A stretch of 64,000 nt of DNA from Planotetraspora kaengkrachanensis. GTDB lineage: Bacteria > Actinomycetota > Actinomycetes > Streptosporangiales > Streptosporangiaceae. This document shows positions 44,036-53,323 of this stretch, piece by piece. Positions within the stretch are counted from its first letter, which is position 1. Every line of letters starts with the position of its first letter. A program made the position numbers and the translations under genes. Location: contig NZ_BONV01000009.1 in NCBI RefSeq assembly GCF_016862895.1, forward strand, positions 206,270 through 270,269, written 5' to 3'. The notes beneath the pieces were generated by a model, which ran no database searches, was not told the DNA's origin, and saw only the letters and a list, made by a program, of their open reading frames with translations.

Positions 44036-47000
44036 TCAGTTGAGCTGAGTGAACCTCCACTGCTGGTTGGTGCCGTTGTTACAGGTCCACTGAGTCAGTT
44101 GGACGTCGTCGGCGGTGGACGCGCCCGGGACGTCAAGGCACTTGTTGCCGCTCACCGAGACCAGGCGATAGCCGGAGCCGGACGCCTCGATCTTCCACTT
44201 CTGGTTGTTGCCGCCGGTGCACGTCGACTGCTGTACGAGTGCCCCGTCGGCGGTGGACGACCCCTGTACCTGCATGCACTTGTTGCTGTGCACGGCGGCC
44301 AGGGTGAATGTCCCGTTTCCTCCGTCGGCGAGCTTCCACTGCTGGTTGGTGCCTCCGTTCGCGGTGTACTGCGTCACGGCGGCGCCGTCGGCCGTCGACC
44401 GGCCTCGGACGTCGGCGAGCTTGTTGCTGTGCACCGCGGTCAGCGTGTAGGTGCGCCCGGCCTGCGGGCCACTCGTGCCGCTTCCCGACCCGACGCCCCT
44501 GCCGTTGAAGGTGATCGAGTCCAGGTCGTACGAGTTCCCGGTCGGCGCCTTGAACACCGCGTAGACGTTGTGGGTTCCACCGGGGTTGGTCACGGCGACG
44601 GCCGGGAGCGACACGTAGGTGTCCCATCCGCCGGTGCTGGGCACCGAGCCGGACGCGATGAGCGTGCCGGTCGGCGAGTCGGCGCGTAACTCGATCGAGC
44701 CGCCGGTGTTGGAGGGCGCCGACACGCGGAACGACACTGAGTCGACGCCCGACAAGTTCACCGGGTTGAAGGAGATCCAGTCGTTGTTGGAGATGTCGCC
44801 GATGCGCCGGCCGCCCTCCGCTCCGGACTGATCGACGACCCGGATCCCCGACGAGCCGGTGAAGAACTCGGCCTGCTTGTGCTTGGGCTGCAGCGTGATG
44901 CCGGTACTGCTTTTCAGGCCACCGCTGTCGGTGTACTCGGCGATCAGAACATAGTAGACGTCGGACGCCTCGTCATGCCCGGAGAGGCTGGTGGGCACCG
45001 TTCCCGAGCAGCCGGTGTACTGCCCGGTGTCGTGGGCGTGCGTGTCATGGCCGAGCGCGGTGATCAGCGTCACCTTGGAGCAGTCGATGACGCCGTCCTC
45101 GGGATCGGTCACATTCACCGTGTAGGAGACGCTGTCGCCGAAGTCGATGAACCCGCCGTTCGGCGGGGCCCCGAAGGTCACCGTGGGCGCGGTGTTGCCG
45201 ACAGTGATGGTCACGTCCGCGGTGCCCGTGTTCCTAGAGGCGTCGGTCACCGTCAGTCTTGCGTTGTAGGTACCGTTGGCCGTGAAGGTGTGGGACGGGT
45301 TCGCGCTGGTGGAGGTCCCCCCGTCCCCGAAGTTCCAGCTGTAGGTGATCGTGTCGCCGTCGGGGTCGGAGGAACCCGCCGAGGAGAACGCGACGGTCAG
45401 CGGGGCCCTGCCCGAGGTGGGACTGCCGCTCGCCTTGGCGACGGGCGCCCGGTTCCCTGCGACGTAGTCCACCCGGTAGATGCCGTCGTCGGTGTTGGCG
45501 TGACCGTAGCCGTTGCCCCACTCGGCGAGGTACAGGGCGCCGTCGGGGCCGAACTTCATGTCGATCGGCGCGTGCAGGGAGAGCTGCGCGACGAACGGGT
45601 TGATCTTCAGGAGGTTGCCGGAGGAGTCCAGGCGGAACTCCTTGACGAAATTGCGCTGCCACTCATAGAAGAACGGCGTCTTGTCGAAGTAGGCGGGGAA
45701 CTTGCGGGCGGACGTGCTCGCCGGGTCGTAGTGGTAGAACGGGCCGCCCATCGGGGCCGCGCCGTTGCAGCAGTCGATCTCGGGGAACTCGGCCGAGGGG
45801 TGGTAGTTGTACCACACGGTCGCAGGCTTGGCCGCCGGCAGGTTGGTCAGCCCGGTGTTGTTGGGTGAGTCGTTCACCGGCGCCGAGCAGTTGAACTTCG
45901 CGCCTGAGGTGTTGGCGGAGAAGTTGAAGTCGTTGAACGGGACGTTGTTGCCGGTGCAGTAGGGCCAGCCGTAGAAGCCCGGCTGCTTGATCAGGTTCCA
46001 TTCCACGGTGCCCTCGGGACCGCGGCTGGAGTTGGCGCTGCCCGCGTCGGGACCGTAGTCCGCCATCGAGATCCAGCCGGTGTCCCGGTCGACCGAGAAG
46101 CGGAACGGGTTGCGGAAGCCCATGGCGTAGATCTCGGGACGCGTCTTGGCGGTGCCGGGCGCGAACAGGTTGCCCGACGGGATCGTGTAGGTGCCGTCGG
46201 GTTCGGGGTGGACGCGCAGGATCTTGCCGCGCAGGTCGTTGGTGTTGGCCGCAGAGCGCTGGGCATCGTAGTGCTCCCGGCCGGACCGTTCGTCGATCGG
46301 GGCGTAGCCACTGGAGGCGTTGGGGTTGGTGTCGTCACCGGGCCCGATGTACAGGTTGCCGCCCGGGCCGAACGCCATGTACCCGCCGGTGTGGCCGGGC
46401 TCGTCGACGTTGCGGTAGGCGGGGACCTCGAGAAGCTTCTTCTCGCTGCTCAGGTCGAGGGTGGTGCCGTTGAAGGTGAACCGGGAGACCCGGTTCACCT
46501 CGCCGCCGTTGAGCGGCGAGTAGTTGACATAGATCCAGCGGTTGGTGGCGAAGTTCGGATCGAGCGCCAGGCCGACCCCGCCGTCCTCGCCGCCGTCGTA
46601 CACCGACAGGGTGCCGATGACACGCGTGGCTCCGCCTGAAGGGATCATGTTCACCTTGCCGGAACGGGAGATGTAGAACACCGTGCCGTCCGCGGCAACG
46701 TCCAGCTCCATCGGCTGGTCCGGCGCGGCGTCCAGGGTCACCTTCTGGTACCGGACCGCGACCGTGCCGCCGCAGTCACCCGGCACGGCGCCCGCCGCCC
46801 ACTTCACCGCGCCCAGGAGGTGCTGCTTGAACAAAGACTCGGAGTAGGAGGAGGCCTGGTGGCCCATCGCGGTGGCCCACACGCGGCCGCCTTCGGCGAT
46901 CTGGCACCACGAAATGGGGTGGTCGGCGCCCATCTTGTTCGGCCCGGCGTCGTAGGTGGTCTCGTCTGCGGTCACCAGCACGTGGACTGAGCCGCGCATG

Positions 47001-47554
47001 TTCTTGTCGAAGTTGTACCACTCCTCCGTGCGGGTCCACCGGTCCGGCAGGCCCTGGGTCGAGGGGTGGACCTTGTCGGCGACCTTGGCGGTGCCCTGCA
47101 CGATCGAGGAGTGCTGGGTCATGTGGGCGCCGGCCATCACGACCTGGTCCCACCAGGGGAACTGCGACTCGATGTTCATGTCGGTGGCGTTGTGGATCGC
47201 CATGACCCCATGGCCGGCGCGCACATACGCCTGGACGGCCTGGCGCTGGGCGTCGGTGTCCCAGACCATGCCGGACGTCTGCAGCATGATCACCGCGTCG
47301 TAGGTGCTCAGGGTCGCGGTGTTGAAGACGCTGGCGTCCTCGGTGCGGTCGACCTGGAAGTTGTTGTCGGTCGCCATCTGCTGGAACATCGCGACGCCGG
47401 CGTCGATGGAGTCGTGTCGATAGGCTCCGGCGGCGGTCTTGGTGAACAGCAGCACCTTGAACAGGGGGGCGGCCGCGTTAGCCGCCGGCACCGCGGCGAA
47501 CGGCAGTACCAGCAGCGCGGCGGTCAGGACATGGAGCAGGCGTGATCTCCGCAT
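44036..47554 (-). CDS. Secreted ThuA / PQQ-type sugar dehydrogenase / PKD / CBM6 / ricin fusion
   Basis: The product has 1172 residues from ATG with GGAG 7 nt upstream. A Sec signal (about 1-28) is followed by a ThuA domain (about 30-255, GHGVMAIHNATDMNIES), a GSDH-type six-bladed propeller (about 265-700, GGEDGGVGLALDP, EPGHTGGYMAFGPGGNLYIG, RNPFRFSVDRDTGWISMADY), a PKD domain (about 703-789, SSDPDGDTITYSWNFGDGG), a beta domain, a CBM6-like domain (about 895-1020) and a ricin-type lectin with three QxW repeats (NQQWKL, NQKWKI, NQQWRF). It probably oxidises a polymer-bound or free sugar outside the cell. It lies 131 nt downstream of the sugar transporter operon and ends at a strong terminator. 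Confidence 0.85.
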   Translation of the reverse strand: MRRSRLLHVLTAALLVLPFAAVPAANAAAPLFKVLLFTKTAAGAYRHDSIDAGVAMFQQMATDNNFQVDRTEDASVFNTATLSTYDAVIMLQTSGMVWDTDAQRQAVQAYVRAGHGVMAIHNATDMNIESQFPWWDQVVMAGAHMTQHSSIVQGTAKVADKVHPSTQGLPDRWTRTEEWYNFDKNMRGSVHVLVTADETTYDAGPNKMGADHPISWCQIAEGGRVWATAMGHQASSYSESLFKQHLLGAVKWAAGAVPGDCGGTVAVRYQKVTLDAAPDQPMELDVAADGTVFYISRSGKVNMIPSGGATRVIGTLSVYDGGEDGGVGLALDPNFATNRWIYVNYSPLNGGEVNRVSRFTFNGTTLDLSSEKKLLEVPAYRNVDEPGHTGGYMAFGPGGNLYIGPGDDTNPNASSGYAPIDERSGREHYDAQRSAANTNDLRGKILRVHPEPDGTYTIPSGNLFAPGTAKTRPEIYAMGFRNPFRFSVDRDTGWISMADYGPDAGSANSSRGPEGTVEWNLIKQPGFYGWPYCTGNNVPFNDFNFSANTSGAKFNCSAPVNDSPNNTGLTNLPAAKPATVWYNYHPSAEFPEIDCCNGAAPMGGPFYHYDPASTSARKFPAYFDKTPFFYEWQRNFVKEFRLDSSGNLLKINPFVAQLSLHAPIDMKFGPDGALYLAEWGNGYGHANTDDGIYRVDYVAGNRAPVAKASGSPTSGRAPLTVAFSSAGSSDPDGDTITYSWNFGDGGTSTSANPSHTFTANGTYNARLTVTDASRNTGTADVTITVGNTAPTVTFGAPPNGGFIDFGDSVSYTVNVTDPEDGVIDCSKVTLITALGHDTHAHDTGQYTGCSGTVPTSLSGHDEASDVYYVLIAEYTDSGGLKSSTGITLQPKHKQAEFFTGSSGIRVVDQSGAEGGRRIGDISNNDWISFNPVNLSGVDSVSFRVSAPSNTGGSIELRADSPTGTLIASGSVPSTGGWDTYVSLPAVAVTNPGGTHNVYAVFKAPTGNSYDLDSITFNGRGVGSGSGTSGPQAGRTYTLTAVHSNKLADVRGRSTADGAAVTQYTANGGTNQQWKLADGGNGTFTLAAVHSNKCMQVQGSSTADGALVQQSTCTGGNNQKWKIEASGSGYRLVSVSGNKCLDVPGASTADDVQLTQWTCNNGTNQQWRFTQLN

Positions 47555-47661
47555 GGAGGATCTCCAAGGGGATGGGGGGGTATGCCGGTTCCTGTGAGCG
47601 TTAACATCTGGCGAGAAGGCCCGGCGGGCATGGGGCGGCGCGCGTGGCGCCCTCGAGAACG

Positions 47662-47679
47662 GCCGGCGCACGCGCCGGC
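47662..47679 (-). terminator. Hairpin between the transporter operon and the ThuA gene
   Basis: GCCGGCG pairs with CGCCGGC over CACG, 6 nt after the epimerase stop. It may be a partial terminator or a processing site between the transporter operon and the large secreted protein. Confidence 0.55.
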
Positions 47680-47684
47680 TCCGA

Positions 47685-48518
47685 TCAGTGTCCAAGGCTC
47701 CGCAGGAAGGCCAGGCCTTCGGTGGCCAGGGCGTCCTGGCTCCGGGCCAGGGGACGCCAGATGGACGCGGCGGTGGCGATGGTCTGGTTCTCGGCGGTGA
47801 AGGACTCGATCACCAGAGGCCCGGCGTAGCCCGCGTCCCGTACGGCGGCGGCGAAGCCCGGCCAGTCGAAGTGGTCCGCGCCGGGGGCGCCGCGGTCGGT
47901 GCCGCTCGCCTGGATGTGCGCGATCCTGGCGCCGGCCAGCCGGACGGCCTGGAGGGGGTCCTTCTCCTCGATGTTCAGGTGGTAGATGTCGAGCGCGAGA
48001 CCGCACTCGTCGGGAAGGGCCTCCAGCGCCTGTTCGACCGTGTTGATGACGCTGGTCTCGTACCGGTTGAGCGGTTCGACGCCGATCCGCACCCCGCGCT
48101 CGGCGGCGTAGGCGACGACCGGTTTCAGGTTCTCCCTCAGCTCGGCGTAGACGTCCTGCCGCTCGTCCGGGCTCATCCGCCACGTCCGGCCGACCGAGGC
48201 GTAGGCGGGACCGCTGACCGCCGGCGCGCCGACGGTCACCGCGACGTCCACGCAGTGCCGCAGGTAGTCCTGGGTCTCCCGGACCGTCTGCGACGGGGCG
48301 CCGACGAGCTCGCGTCCCGGCGGCGTCGTGAGCACGATCGACGCGCCCAGCCCGAGTTCCGCCAACAGGTCGGCGGCCCTGGCGGGCCTCCAGTCGCCAG
48401 GGCGCTCGACCGGAAGCTCGATCACGTCGAATCCCCACGCCGCGATCCGCGGCGCGAGATCGGCCAGGGCCTCGTCGGTGAGCGGCGAGACCCAGACCCA
48501 TGTGTTGACGCCGATCAT
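47685..48518 (-). CDS. Sugar phosphate isomerase/epimerase (xylose-isomerase-like TIM barrel)
   Basis: The product has 277 residues, with the ATG in an ATGA overlap with the binding-protein stop. Motifs of the AP_endonuc_2 barrel are present: MIGVNTWVWVSPLTDEAL, FDVIELPVERPGDW, VRIGVEPLNRYETSVINTVE (metal Glu), CGLALDIYHLNIEEKDP (metal Asp and His), AHIQASGTDRGAPGADHFDW and LVIESFT (second Glu). This arrangement matches D-psicose/tagatose 3-epimerase relatives. It would act on the sugar brought in by the transporter. Confidence 0.85.
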   Translation of the reverse strand: MIGVNTWVWVSPLTDEALADLAPRIAAWGFDVIELPVERPGDWRPARAADLLAELGLGASIVLTTPPGRELVGAPSQTVRETQDYLRHCVDVAVTVGAPAVSGPAYASVGRTWRMSPDERQDVYAELRENLKPVVAYAAERGVRIGVEPLNRYETSVINTVEQALEALPDECGLALDIYHLNIEEKDPLQAVRLAGARIAHIQASGTDRGAPGADHFDWPGFAAAVRDAGYAGPLVIESFTAENQTIATAASIWRPLARSQDALATEGLAFLRSLGH

Positions 48519-49732
48519 GACGTGCCACCCCATTTCTCCGGGTAACCGGGCAGGTTCTCGCAGCCGCACAGCGCGTAGTGCAGCGGAGGCATGCCGGGCC
48601 GGAGGTAGGAGGCGAGCTTGTCCTGGGTGATCGCCGGCTGCGGCAGGTTCCAGACCTTGGGCACCTGCTCGCCGTTCAGGATCTTGAGGGCCGCGATGAT
48701 CGGTGTGCGCCACTGGTAGGTCGGATAGGTCGGGGCGATGGCGGTGAGCTTCGCCTCGCTCCACTTCTTCAGGAAGTCCTCCTGGTCCTCGCCGTTGATC
48801 GGCGGGACAGGCTGCCCGGCGTCCTCGAACGCCTCCACCGCCGCGACGGCGGTGGCGCCCGCGTCCATCCAGACACCGTCGATCTTGCCGTATCGCTGGA
48901 TGTAGTCGGTGACAATGCTCTTGGTCTTGGCGGCGTCGCCGTCGGTGAACTCGACGCCGACGACCTTGAGTTCGCTCTTGTCGAACGCGACCTTGGCCGC
49001 CGACCAGCGGGTCTCCAGCACGTCCACGCCGGGCAGGATGCGCAACGCCAGGATCTTCCCGCCCGGCGGCACCTTGCCGACGAGGAACTCGGCGGCCTCG
49101 GCGCCGAAGGCGTACCCGCCGATCGGCTTGATGAAGGTGACCGGGCAGTCCGTCTGCACCCCCCGGTCGAACACGATGACGGGGACCTTCGGGCACGCGC
49201 CGGACACCGCGGGGGTCAGTGTCGCGGTGGTGTTGGGCGAGATAATCAGCGCGTCGCAGCCCTTGGTCTGCAACTCGGCGATGTCGGAGATCTGTTTGTC
49301 GTCCTTGCCCTCGGCGTCCAGCGCGGTGAAAGTCTTGATCTCCTTGTGCAGCGAGACCTCGGCTTGCATGCTCTTCCAGCCGACCTGCCGCCAGGCGTTG
49401 TTCACCGCCGCGTTGGAGAAGCACAGGTGATACGGCCCCGGCTTCTTGTAGGCGGCGGTGTCGATGAGTTCAGGATCGATGCTCTGTTCCCACGGCTTGT
49501 CCACCGGGCCGGTGGGCTGCGCGGTGCGCATCGCCATCTGGGCGTCGTAGTCGGCCTGGACGAAGAACTTCGACTGCTCTCCGGTGCCCTTGCCCGAGGC
49601 CCCCGCCTCAGCGGCGGGTGTGGAGCCGGACGGGGCGGAGGTGGTGGGCGTGTCGCTGGTGCACGCGGCGACCGCCAGCACCAGCCCAGCCAGCGCGGCG
49701 CCGGCGAACAGCCGTCGTGAAGCAATCTGCAC
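48515..49732 (-). CDS. Sugar ABC transporter substrate-binding lipoprotein
   Basis: The product has 405 residues from GTG with AAAGGAAAG upstream; a TTG five codons earlier would ignore that site. A lipobox ends the signal (GLVLAVAACTS). After a Ser/Thr/Pro linker the type-I periplasmic-binding fold follows (YHLCFSNAAVNNAWRQVGWK, DIAELQTKGCDALIISPNTT, PVIVFDRGVQTDCPVTFI, GKIDGVWMDAGATAVAAV). It belongs to the ribose/galactose/xylose group; the exact sugar is unknown. Cys residues near the C terminus (CGCENLPGY) are unusual. Confidence 0.85.
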   Translation of the reverse strand: MQIASRRLFAGAALAGLVLAVAACTSDTPTTSAPSGSTPAAEAGASGKGTGEQSKFFVQADYDAQMAMRTAQPTGPVDKPWEQSIDPELIDTAAYKKPGPYHLCFSNAAVNNAWRQVGWKSMQAEVSLHKEIKTFTALDAEGKDDKQISDIAELQTKGCDALIISPNTTATLTPAVSGACPKVPVIVFDRGVQTDCPVTFIKPIGGYAFGAEAAEFLVGKVPPGGKILALRILPGVDVLETRWSAAKVAFDKSELKVVGVEFTDGDAAKTKSIVTDYIQRYGKIDGVWMDAGATAVAAVEAFEDAGQPVPPINGEDQEDFLKKWSEAKLTAIAPTYPTYQWRTPIIAALKILNGEQVPKVWNLPQPAITQDKLASYLRPGMPPLHYALCGCENLPGYPEKWGGTS

Positions 49733-49743
49733 AGTCTTTCCTT

Positions 49744-49787
49744 TCAATGGGGTGGGTCAGGCGACTCAATGGGGTGGGTCAGGCGAC
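49744..49787. repeat. Perfect 22-bp tandem duplication at a stop codon
   Basis: TCAATGGGGTGGGTCAGGCGAC occurs twice head to tail. On the minus strand each copy reads GTCGCC TGA, so the duplication repeats the Val-Ala-stop end of the permease gene within the gap before the binding-protein gene. Confidence 0.9.
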
Positions 49788-50708
49788 CGCGGGCCGTCTG
49801 CGCCGGAAGTTCACCGCTCCCAGCGCCACGGCGCCGATGATGATGAACCCCTGCACAGCCGGCTCCAGCGCCCCCGAGATGCCGTACAGATTGAGCAGGG
49901 TGAAAAGCGCCTCCAAGGTGAAGGCGCCCGCCATGGCGGCGACCACCGAACCGCGGCCGCCGCCGAGAACCACGCCGCCGAGCACGACCGCGGTGATCGC
50001 CTGGAACTCAAGCCCCTGGCCGACCTGCGCGGACACTCCGGCGAAGCCGCCGAGCAGGATCGCGGCGACCGCCGCGGACAGCCCGGAGATCATGAACCCG
50101 ATCGTCCTGATCCGTGGGACGCGGACGCCGGACAGTGCCGCGGCGCGGTCGTTGTCGCCCGCTGCGACCAGCGTGCGGCCGAAGTCGGCGCGCATCGCCC
50201 AGATCGCCGCGGCCGCGGTCACGACGAGGATCAGGACCGACCAGGGCACCGGGCCGAGGCTGCCCCGGCCCAGCTCCCGGAACTGCGGTGACAGGGCGCC
50301 GCGCGGCGAGCCGCCCGTCCAGAGGAACACCGCGCCGGAAAGGATCAGCATCATACCGAGCGTGGTGATGAACGACGGCACCCGCAGCAGAGTGGTGACG
50401 CTCCCGTTGACCAGCCCGGCCAGCAGCCCCAGCGCGATCAGCAGCACCATCACGGGCCAGGTCGCCGCCGCGGTGCCGTCGATGAGCCGGGCGGCGATCA
50501 CGACCTCGGCGGTGACCAGCGAGCCGACCGACAGGTCGAACTCCCCGGAAACGATCACGAAGTACTGTCCGGCGGCGAGGATCACCAGGGGCGCGGCGCG
50601 CTTGACGAAGGCGAGGAAGGCCGGCGGATCCAAGAAGTAAGGGTTGGCGACCGCGATCGCGACGAGCAGGGCGGCCAACACCACGAAGATCGGCAGCGAG
50701 CGCTTCAT
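49779..50708 (-). CDS. Sugar ABC permease 2 (RbsC-type)
   Basis: The product has 309 residues with eight to ten hydrophobic segments. Family signatures are AGQYFVIVSGEFDLSVGSLV (the ILxGxxDLSVG motif), PSFITTLGMMLILSGAVFLW and AVVLGGVVLGGGRGSVVAAM. The ATG overlaps the stop of the upstream permease gene (ATGA). The two permeases are related but distinct, so the transporter is probably a heterodimer. The stop codon lies in a perfect tandem duplication. Confidence 0.9.
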   Translation of the reverse strand: MKRSLPIFVVLAALLVAIAVANPYFLDPPAFLAFVKRAAPLVILAAGQYFVIVSGEFDLSVGSLVTAEVVIAARLIDGTAAATWPVMVLLIALGLLAGLVNGSVTTLLRVPSFITTLGMMLILSGAVFLWTGGSPRGALSPQFRELGRGSLGPVPWSVLILVVTAAAAIWAMRADFGRTLVAAGDNDRAAALSGVRVPRIRTIGFMISGLSAAVAAILLGGFAGVSAQVGQGLEFQAITAVVLGGVVLGGGRGSVVAAMAGAFTLEALFTLLNLYGISGALEPAVQGFIIIGAVALGAVNFRRRRPAVA

Positions 50709-51706
50709 GCCGTCCGCCTCCTGCGCGCGTAGATCGCCAGGGCGGCCACCAGGACCACGCCGCGTACGACATCCTTGGCGAAGGAGTCGACCTCGAGCTG
50801 GTTGAAGACGCTGTCCAAGACGGCCAGGAGCAGGACGCCGCCGACGGTGCCGGCGACCCCGCCGCGTCCCCCGGCCAGGGCCGTCCCACCGAGCACGACC
50901 GCGGCGATCGACTCCAGGTCGTACCCGCCGTCGGTCCCCACCGTCGGGGCGCCCGCCGCGAGCCTGGAAACGAGCAGCAGCCCTGCGATCCCCGCGCAGA
51001 CCGAGCAGATCACGTGCGCGGCGACCACGACCCGCCCGGTTCGCACACCCGACAGCCGCGCGACCTCCGCGTCACCGCCGACCGCGTAGATCCGGTATCC
51101 CAGGCGTGTCCGGCTTAGCAGGAACCACGCGGACACCGCGACCGCCGCCCACAGCAGCGCCGACACCGGCACGGGCCCGATACGGTCGTATCCGATATGG
51201 AGGAACGAGGCCGGCACGCTGCCCGCCGGCCCGTCGTACCGCTGGTCCAGCAGCCCGCGGATGATCAGCGCGACCCCGAGCGTGGCGATGAAGGCGTGTA
51301 CCCGCAGCCTGGTGATGATCAGCCCGTTCACCAGTCCCACCAGCGCGCTGACTACCAGTACGGTGGTGACCCCGGGCAGTACGGCCCCGTCGCCGCCCGC
51401 CATGATCTCGGCCGCGACGAGCGAGTTCAGGCTGATCAGGTAGGCCACGGAAAGGTCCAGGCTCCCAGCCAGGATCACCACGGTCTGACCGACCGCGACG
51501 ATGCCCAGCGCCGCGGACCGCTGCTGGATCCCGACGATGTTCTCCAAGCTGACGAACTGCCCGCCGTCCAGCGCGACCAGTAACCAGCCCAGCAGGATCA
51601 GGAGGGCCAGTGCCAGGTAGACGGGACGCGCGGGCCGGTCGCCCGACAACCGCTGGAGAATCGAGCCCCCCGCCGGGACGCGCCGGACTTTGATCTGCTC
51701 GGTCAT
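50705..51706 (-). CDS. Sugar ABC permease 1 (RbsC-type)
   Basis: The product has 333 residues. It begins MTEQIKVRRVPAGGSILQRL and has the family signatures AVGQTVVILAGSLDLSVAYL, LRVHAFIATLGVALIIRGL and AVVLGGTALAGGRGGVAGTV. The ATG overlaps the ATP-binding gene's TGA by four bases, and the stop overlaps permease 2 in the same way, so the transporter genes are tightly coupled. No selectivity can be read from the sequence. Confidence 0.9.
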   Translation of the reverse strand: MTEQIKVRRVPAGGSILQRLSGDRPARPVYLALALLILLGWLLVALDGGQFVSLENIVGIQQRSAALGIVAVGQTVVILAGSLDLSVAYLISLNSLVAAEIMAGGDGAVLPGVTTVLVVSALVGLVNGLIITRLRVHAFIATLGVALIIRGLLDQRYDGPAGSVPASFLHIGYDRIGPVPVSALLWAAVAVSAWFLLSRTRLGYRIYAVGGDAEVARLSGVRTGRVVVAAHVICSVCAGIAGLLLVSRLAAGAPTVGTDGGYDLESIAAVVLGGTALAGGRGGVAGTVGGVLLLAVLDSVFNQLEVDSFAKDVVRGVVLVAALAIYARRRRTA

Positions 51707-53136
51707 GACGCCGCCGCCAGGCGCATCACGGCCTCCTCGGTGGGGCCGGCGGGCAGTTCTCCGGCGATGCGACCGTCCCGCAGCACCACGATGCGGTCGC
51801 TCATGCCGATGAGCTCGGGAAGCTCGGAGGAGATCATGAGGATCGCCGTGCCATCGCGGGCCAGCTCGCGCATGAGGTCGTGGATGGCCGCTTTGGCGCC
51901 GACATCGACACCGCGTGTGGGTTCGTCGAACAGCATGACGCGCGGTGCGACCGTCATCCATTTGGCCAGCACGACCTTCTGCTGGTTCCCGCCGGAGAGT
52001 AATCGGACCTCCTGCCGGGGCCGGGGCGGATTGAGCCGGACGCGCTCCAGCAACCGGTCGGTTCCCGACCGGGGCCGTCCCGTGGCACGGGCGACGAGCA
52101 CGGCGTTGTCGCGTACCTGCTGGTTGAGGAGAAGTCCCTCCGCCTTGCGGTCCTCGGTGACCAGGCCGATCCCCACGGCGATGGCGTCGCGGGGAGAGCG
52201 GGGGCGACGGGGCTTCATGTCCCCAGTGGTGAAGGGTTCGGCTCCGAACAGCGCCTTCGCCAGTTCCGTACGGCCCGAGCCCTGCAGTCCGGCGAGGCCG
52301 ACGATCTCCCCGGCGCGCAGGTCGAGGTCGATGCCGTGCAGCCGGTCGTTGCCTCCGCCGCGCACGCTGAGCAGCGCCTCACCTGGAGGTCCGGCCGCCC
52401 GCGGCGGGAAGTAGGAGTCGAGCTCCCGGCCGACCATCAGGCGGACCAGAGCCCCGGCGTCCAGGCTGGAGGCCGGCGCGGTGGTGACACGGGCGCCGTC
52501 CTTGAGCACGGTGATCTGGTCGGCCAGTTCGAAGATCTCCCGGAGCCGGTGCGAGATGTACAGGACCGCTATGCCGCGTCCGGCGAGCCGCCGCACCAAG
52601 GTGTACAGCAGTTCGACCTCGTGGTCGGCCAGCGCGGCGGTCGGCTCGTCCATGACCACTATCCGAGCGTTCAGCGACAGCGCCTTGGCGATCTCGACGA
52701 CCTGCTGCTGCGCCACCGAGAGCCGCCGGACGAGGTCGCGCGGGCCGAACGACTTCTCGCCGAGCGAGCGCAGCAACTCGCCGGTCGCCTTCTCCATGGC
52801 CGCCCGGTCGACCAGGCCCCGTCGAACCGGTTCGCGGCCAAGATATACATTCTCGGCGACGGTCCGCTCCGGCAGCAGGTTGAACTCCTGGTAGATGATC
52901 GCCACGCCGGCTAGCTGCGCCTCGACCGGATGCCCGAACTCCACGCTTCGCCCGTCGACCTCGATCGTCCCCTCGTCGGGAATGTGGACGCCGGCGAGGA
53001 TCTTCATCAGCGTCGACTTGCCGGCGCCGTTCTCGCCGACCACCGCGTGCACCTCTCCCGCGGCCGCCTCCAGGTCCACTCCCTGGAGAACCCGGACGCC
53101 GAGGAAGCTCTTGCCGATGCCCGTCATTTTCAGCAC
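51703..53136 (-). CDS. Sugar ABC ATP-binding protein with two ABC domains (RbsA/MglA-type)
   Basis: About 477 residues from the GTG giving MLKMTGIGKSF; a GTG four codons earlier and an ATG three codons later are alternatives. The first domain has GENGAGKST (Walker A), YQEFNLLPERTVAENVYLGR, the signature LSVAQQQVVEIAKAL and VVMDEPTAAL. The second has a degenerate Walker A (GLQGSGRTEL), LSGGNQQKVVLAKWM and MLFDEPTRGVDVGAK. This tandem arrangement is standard for carbohydrate uptake (CUT2) systems. It is the first gene of the operon, with a promoter at 53295-53323. Confidence 0.9.
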   Translation of the reverse strand: MLKMTGIGKSFLGVRVLQGVDLEAAAGEVHAVVGENGAGKSTLMKILAGVHIPDEGTIEVDGRSVEFGHPVEAQLAGVAIIYQEFNLLPERTVAENVYLGREPVRRGLVDRAAMEKATGELLRSLGEKSFGPRDLVRRLSVAQQQVVEIAKALSLNARIVVMDEPTAALADHEVELLYTLVRRLAGRGIAVLYISHRLREIFELADQITVLKDGARVTTAPASSLDAGALVRLMVGRELDSYFPPRAAGPPGEALLSVRGGGNDRLHGIDLDLRAGEIVGLAGLQGSGRTELAKALFGAEPFTTGDMKPRRPRSPRDAIAVGIGLVTEDRKAEGLLLNQQVRDNAVLVARATGRPRSGTDRLLERVRLNPPRPRQEVRLLSGGNQQKVVLAKWMTVAPRVMLFDEPTRGVDVGAKAAIHDLMRELARDGTAILMISSELPELIGMSDRIVVLRDGRIAGELPAGPTEEAVMRLAAAS

Positions 53137-53294
53137 GCGACCCACCACCCGGGTGGCACGGGTTTGGGATGGTCAGGCGCGCGGACGTGCACGACGTCAC
53201 ACTCGTTCGGCATGAAACCGCCTTAATTCGCGAATTCCGGCGACGCCGCCCCGAACTTTTGTCGCCGGTAAGCATTTTTCAGTCATATCGCGCG

Positions 53295-53323
53295 ATGCTA
53301 AGCCTACTTATGTTGACGGTCAA
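53295..53323 (-). promoter_or_regulatory. Sigma-70-type promoter of the sugar operon, overlapping a palindrome
   Basis: On the minus strand TTGACC (-35) is separated by exactly 17 nt from TAGCAT (-10), about 160 nt upstream of the ATP-binding gene. The -35 box lies in TTGACGGTCAA, an 11-bp palindrome that could be an operator. No regulator gene is adjacent. Confidence 0.55.
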
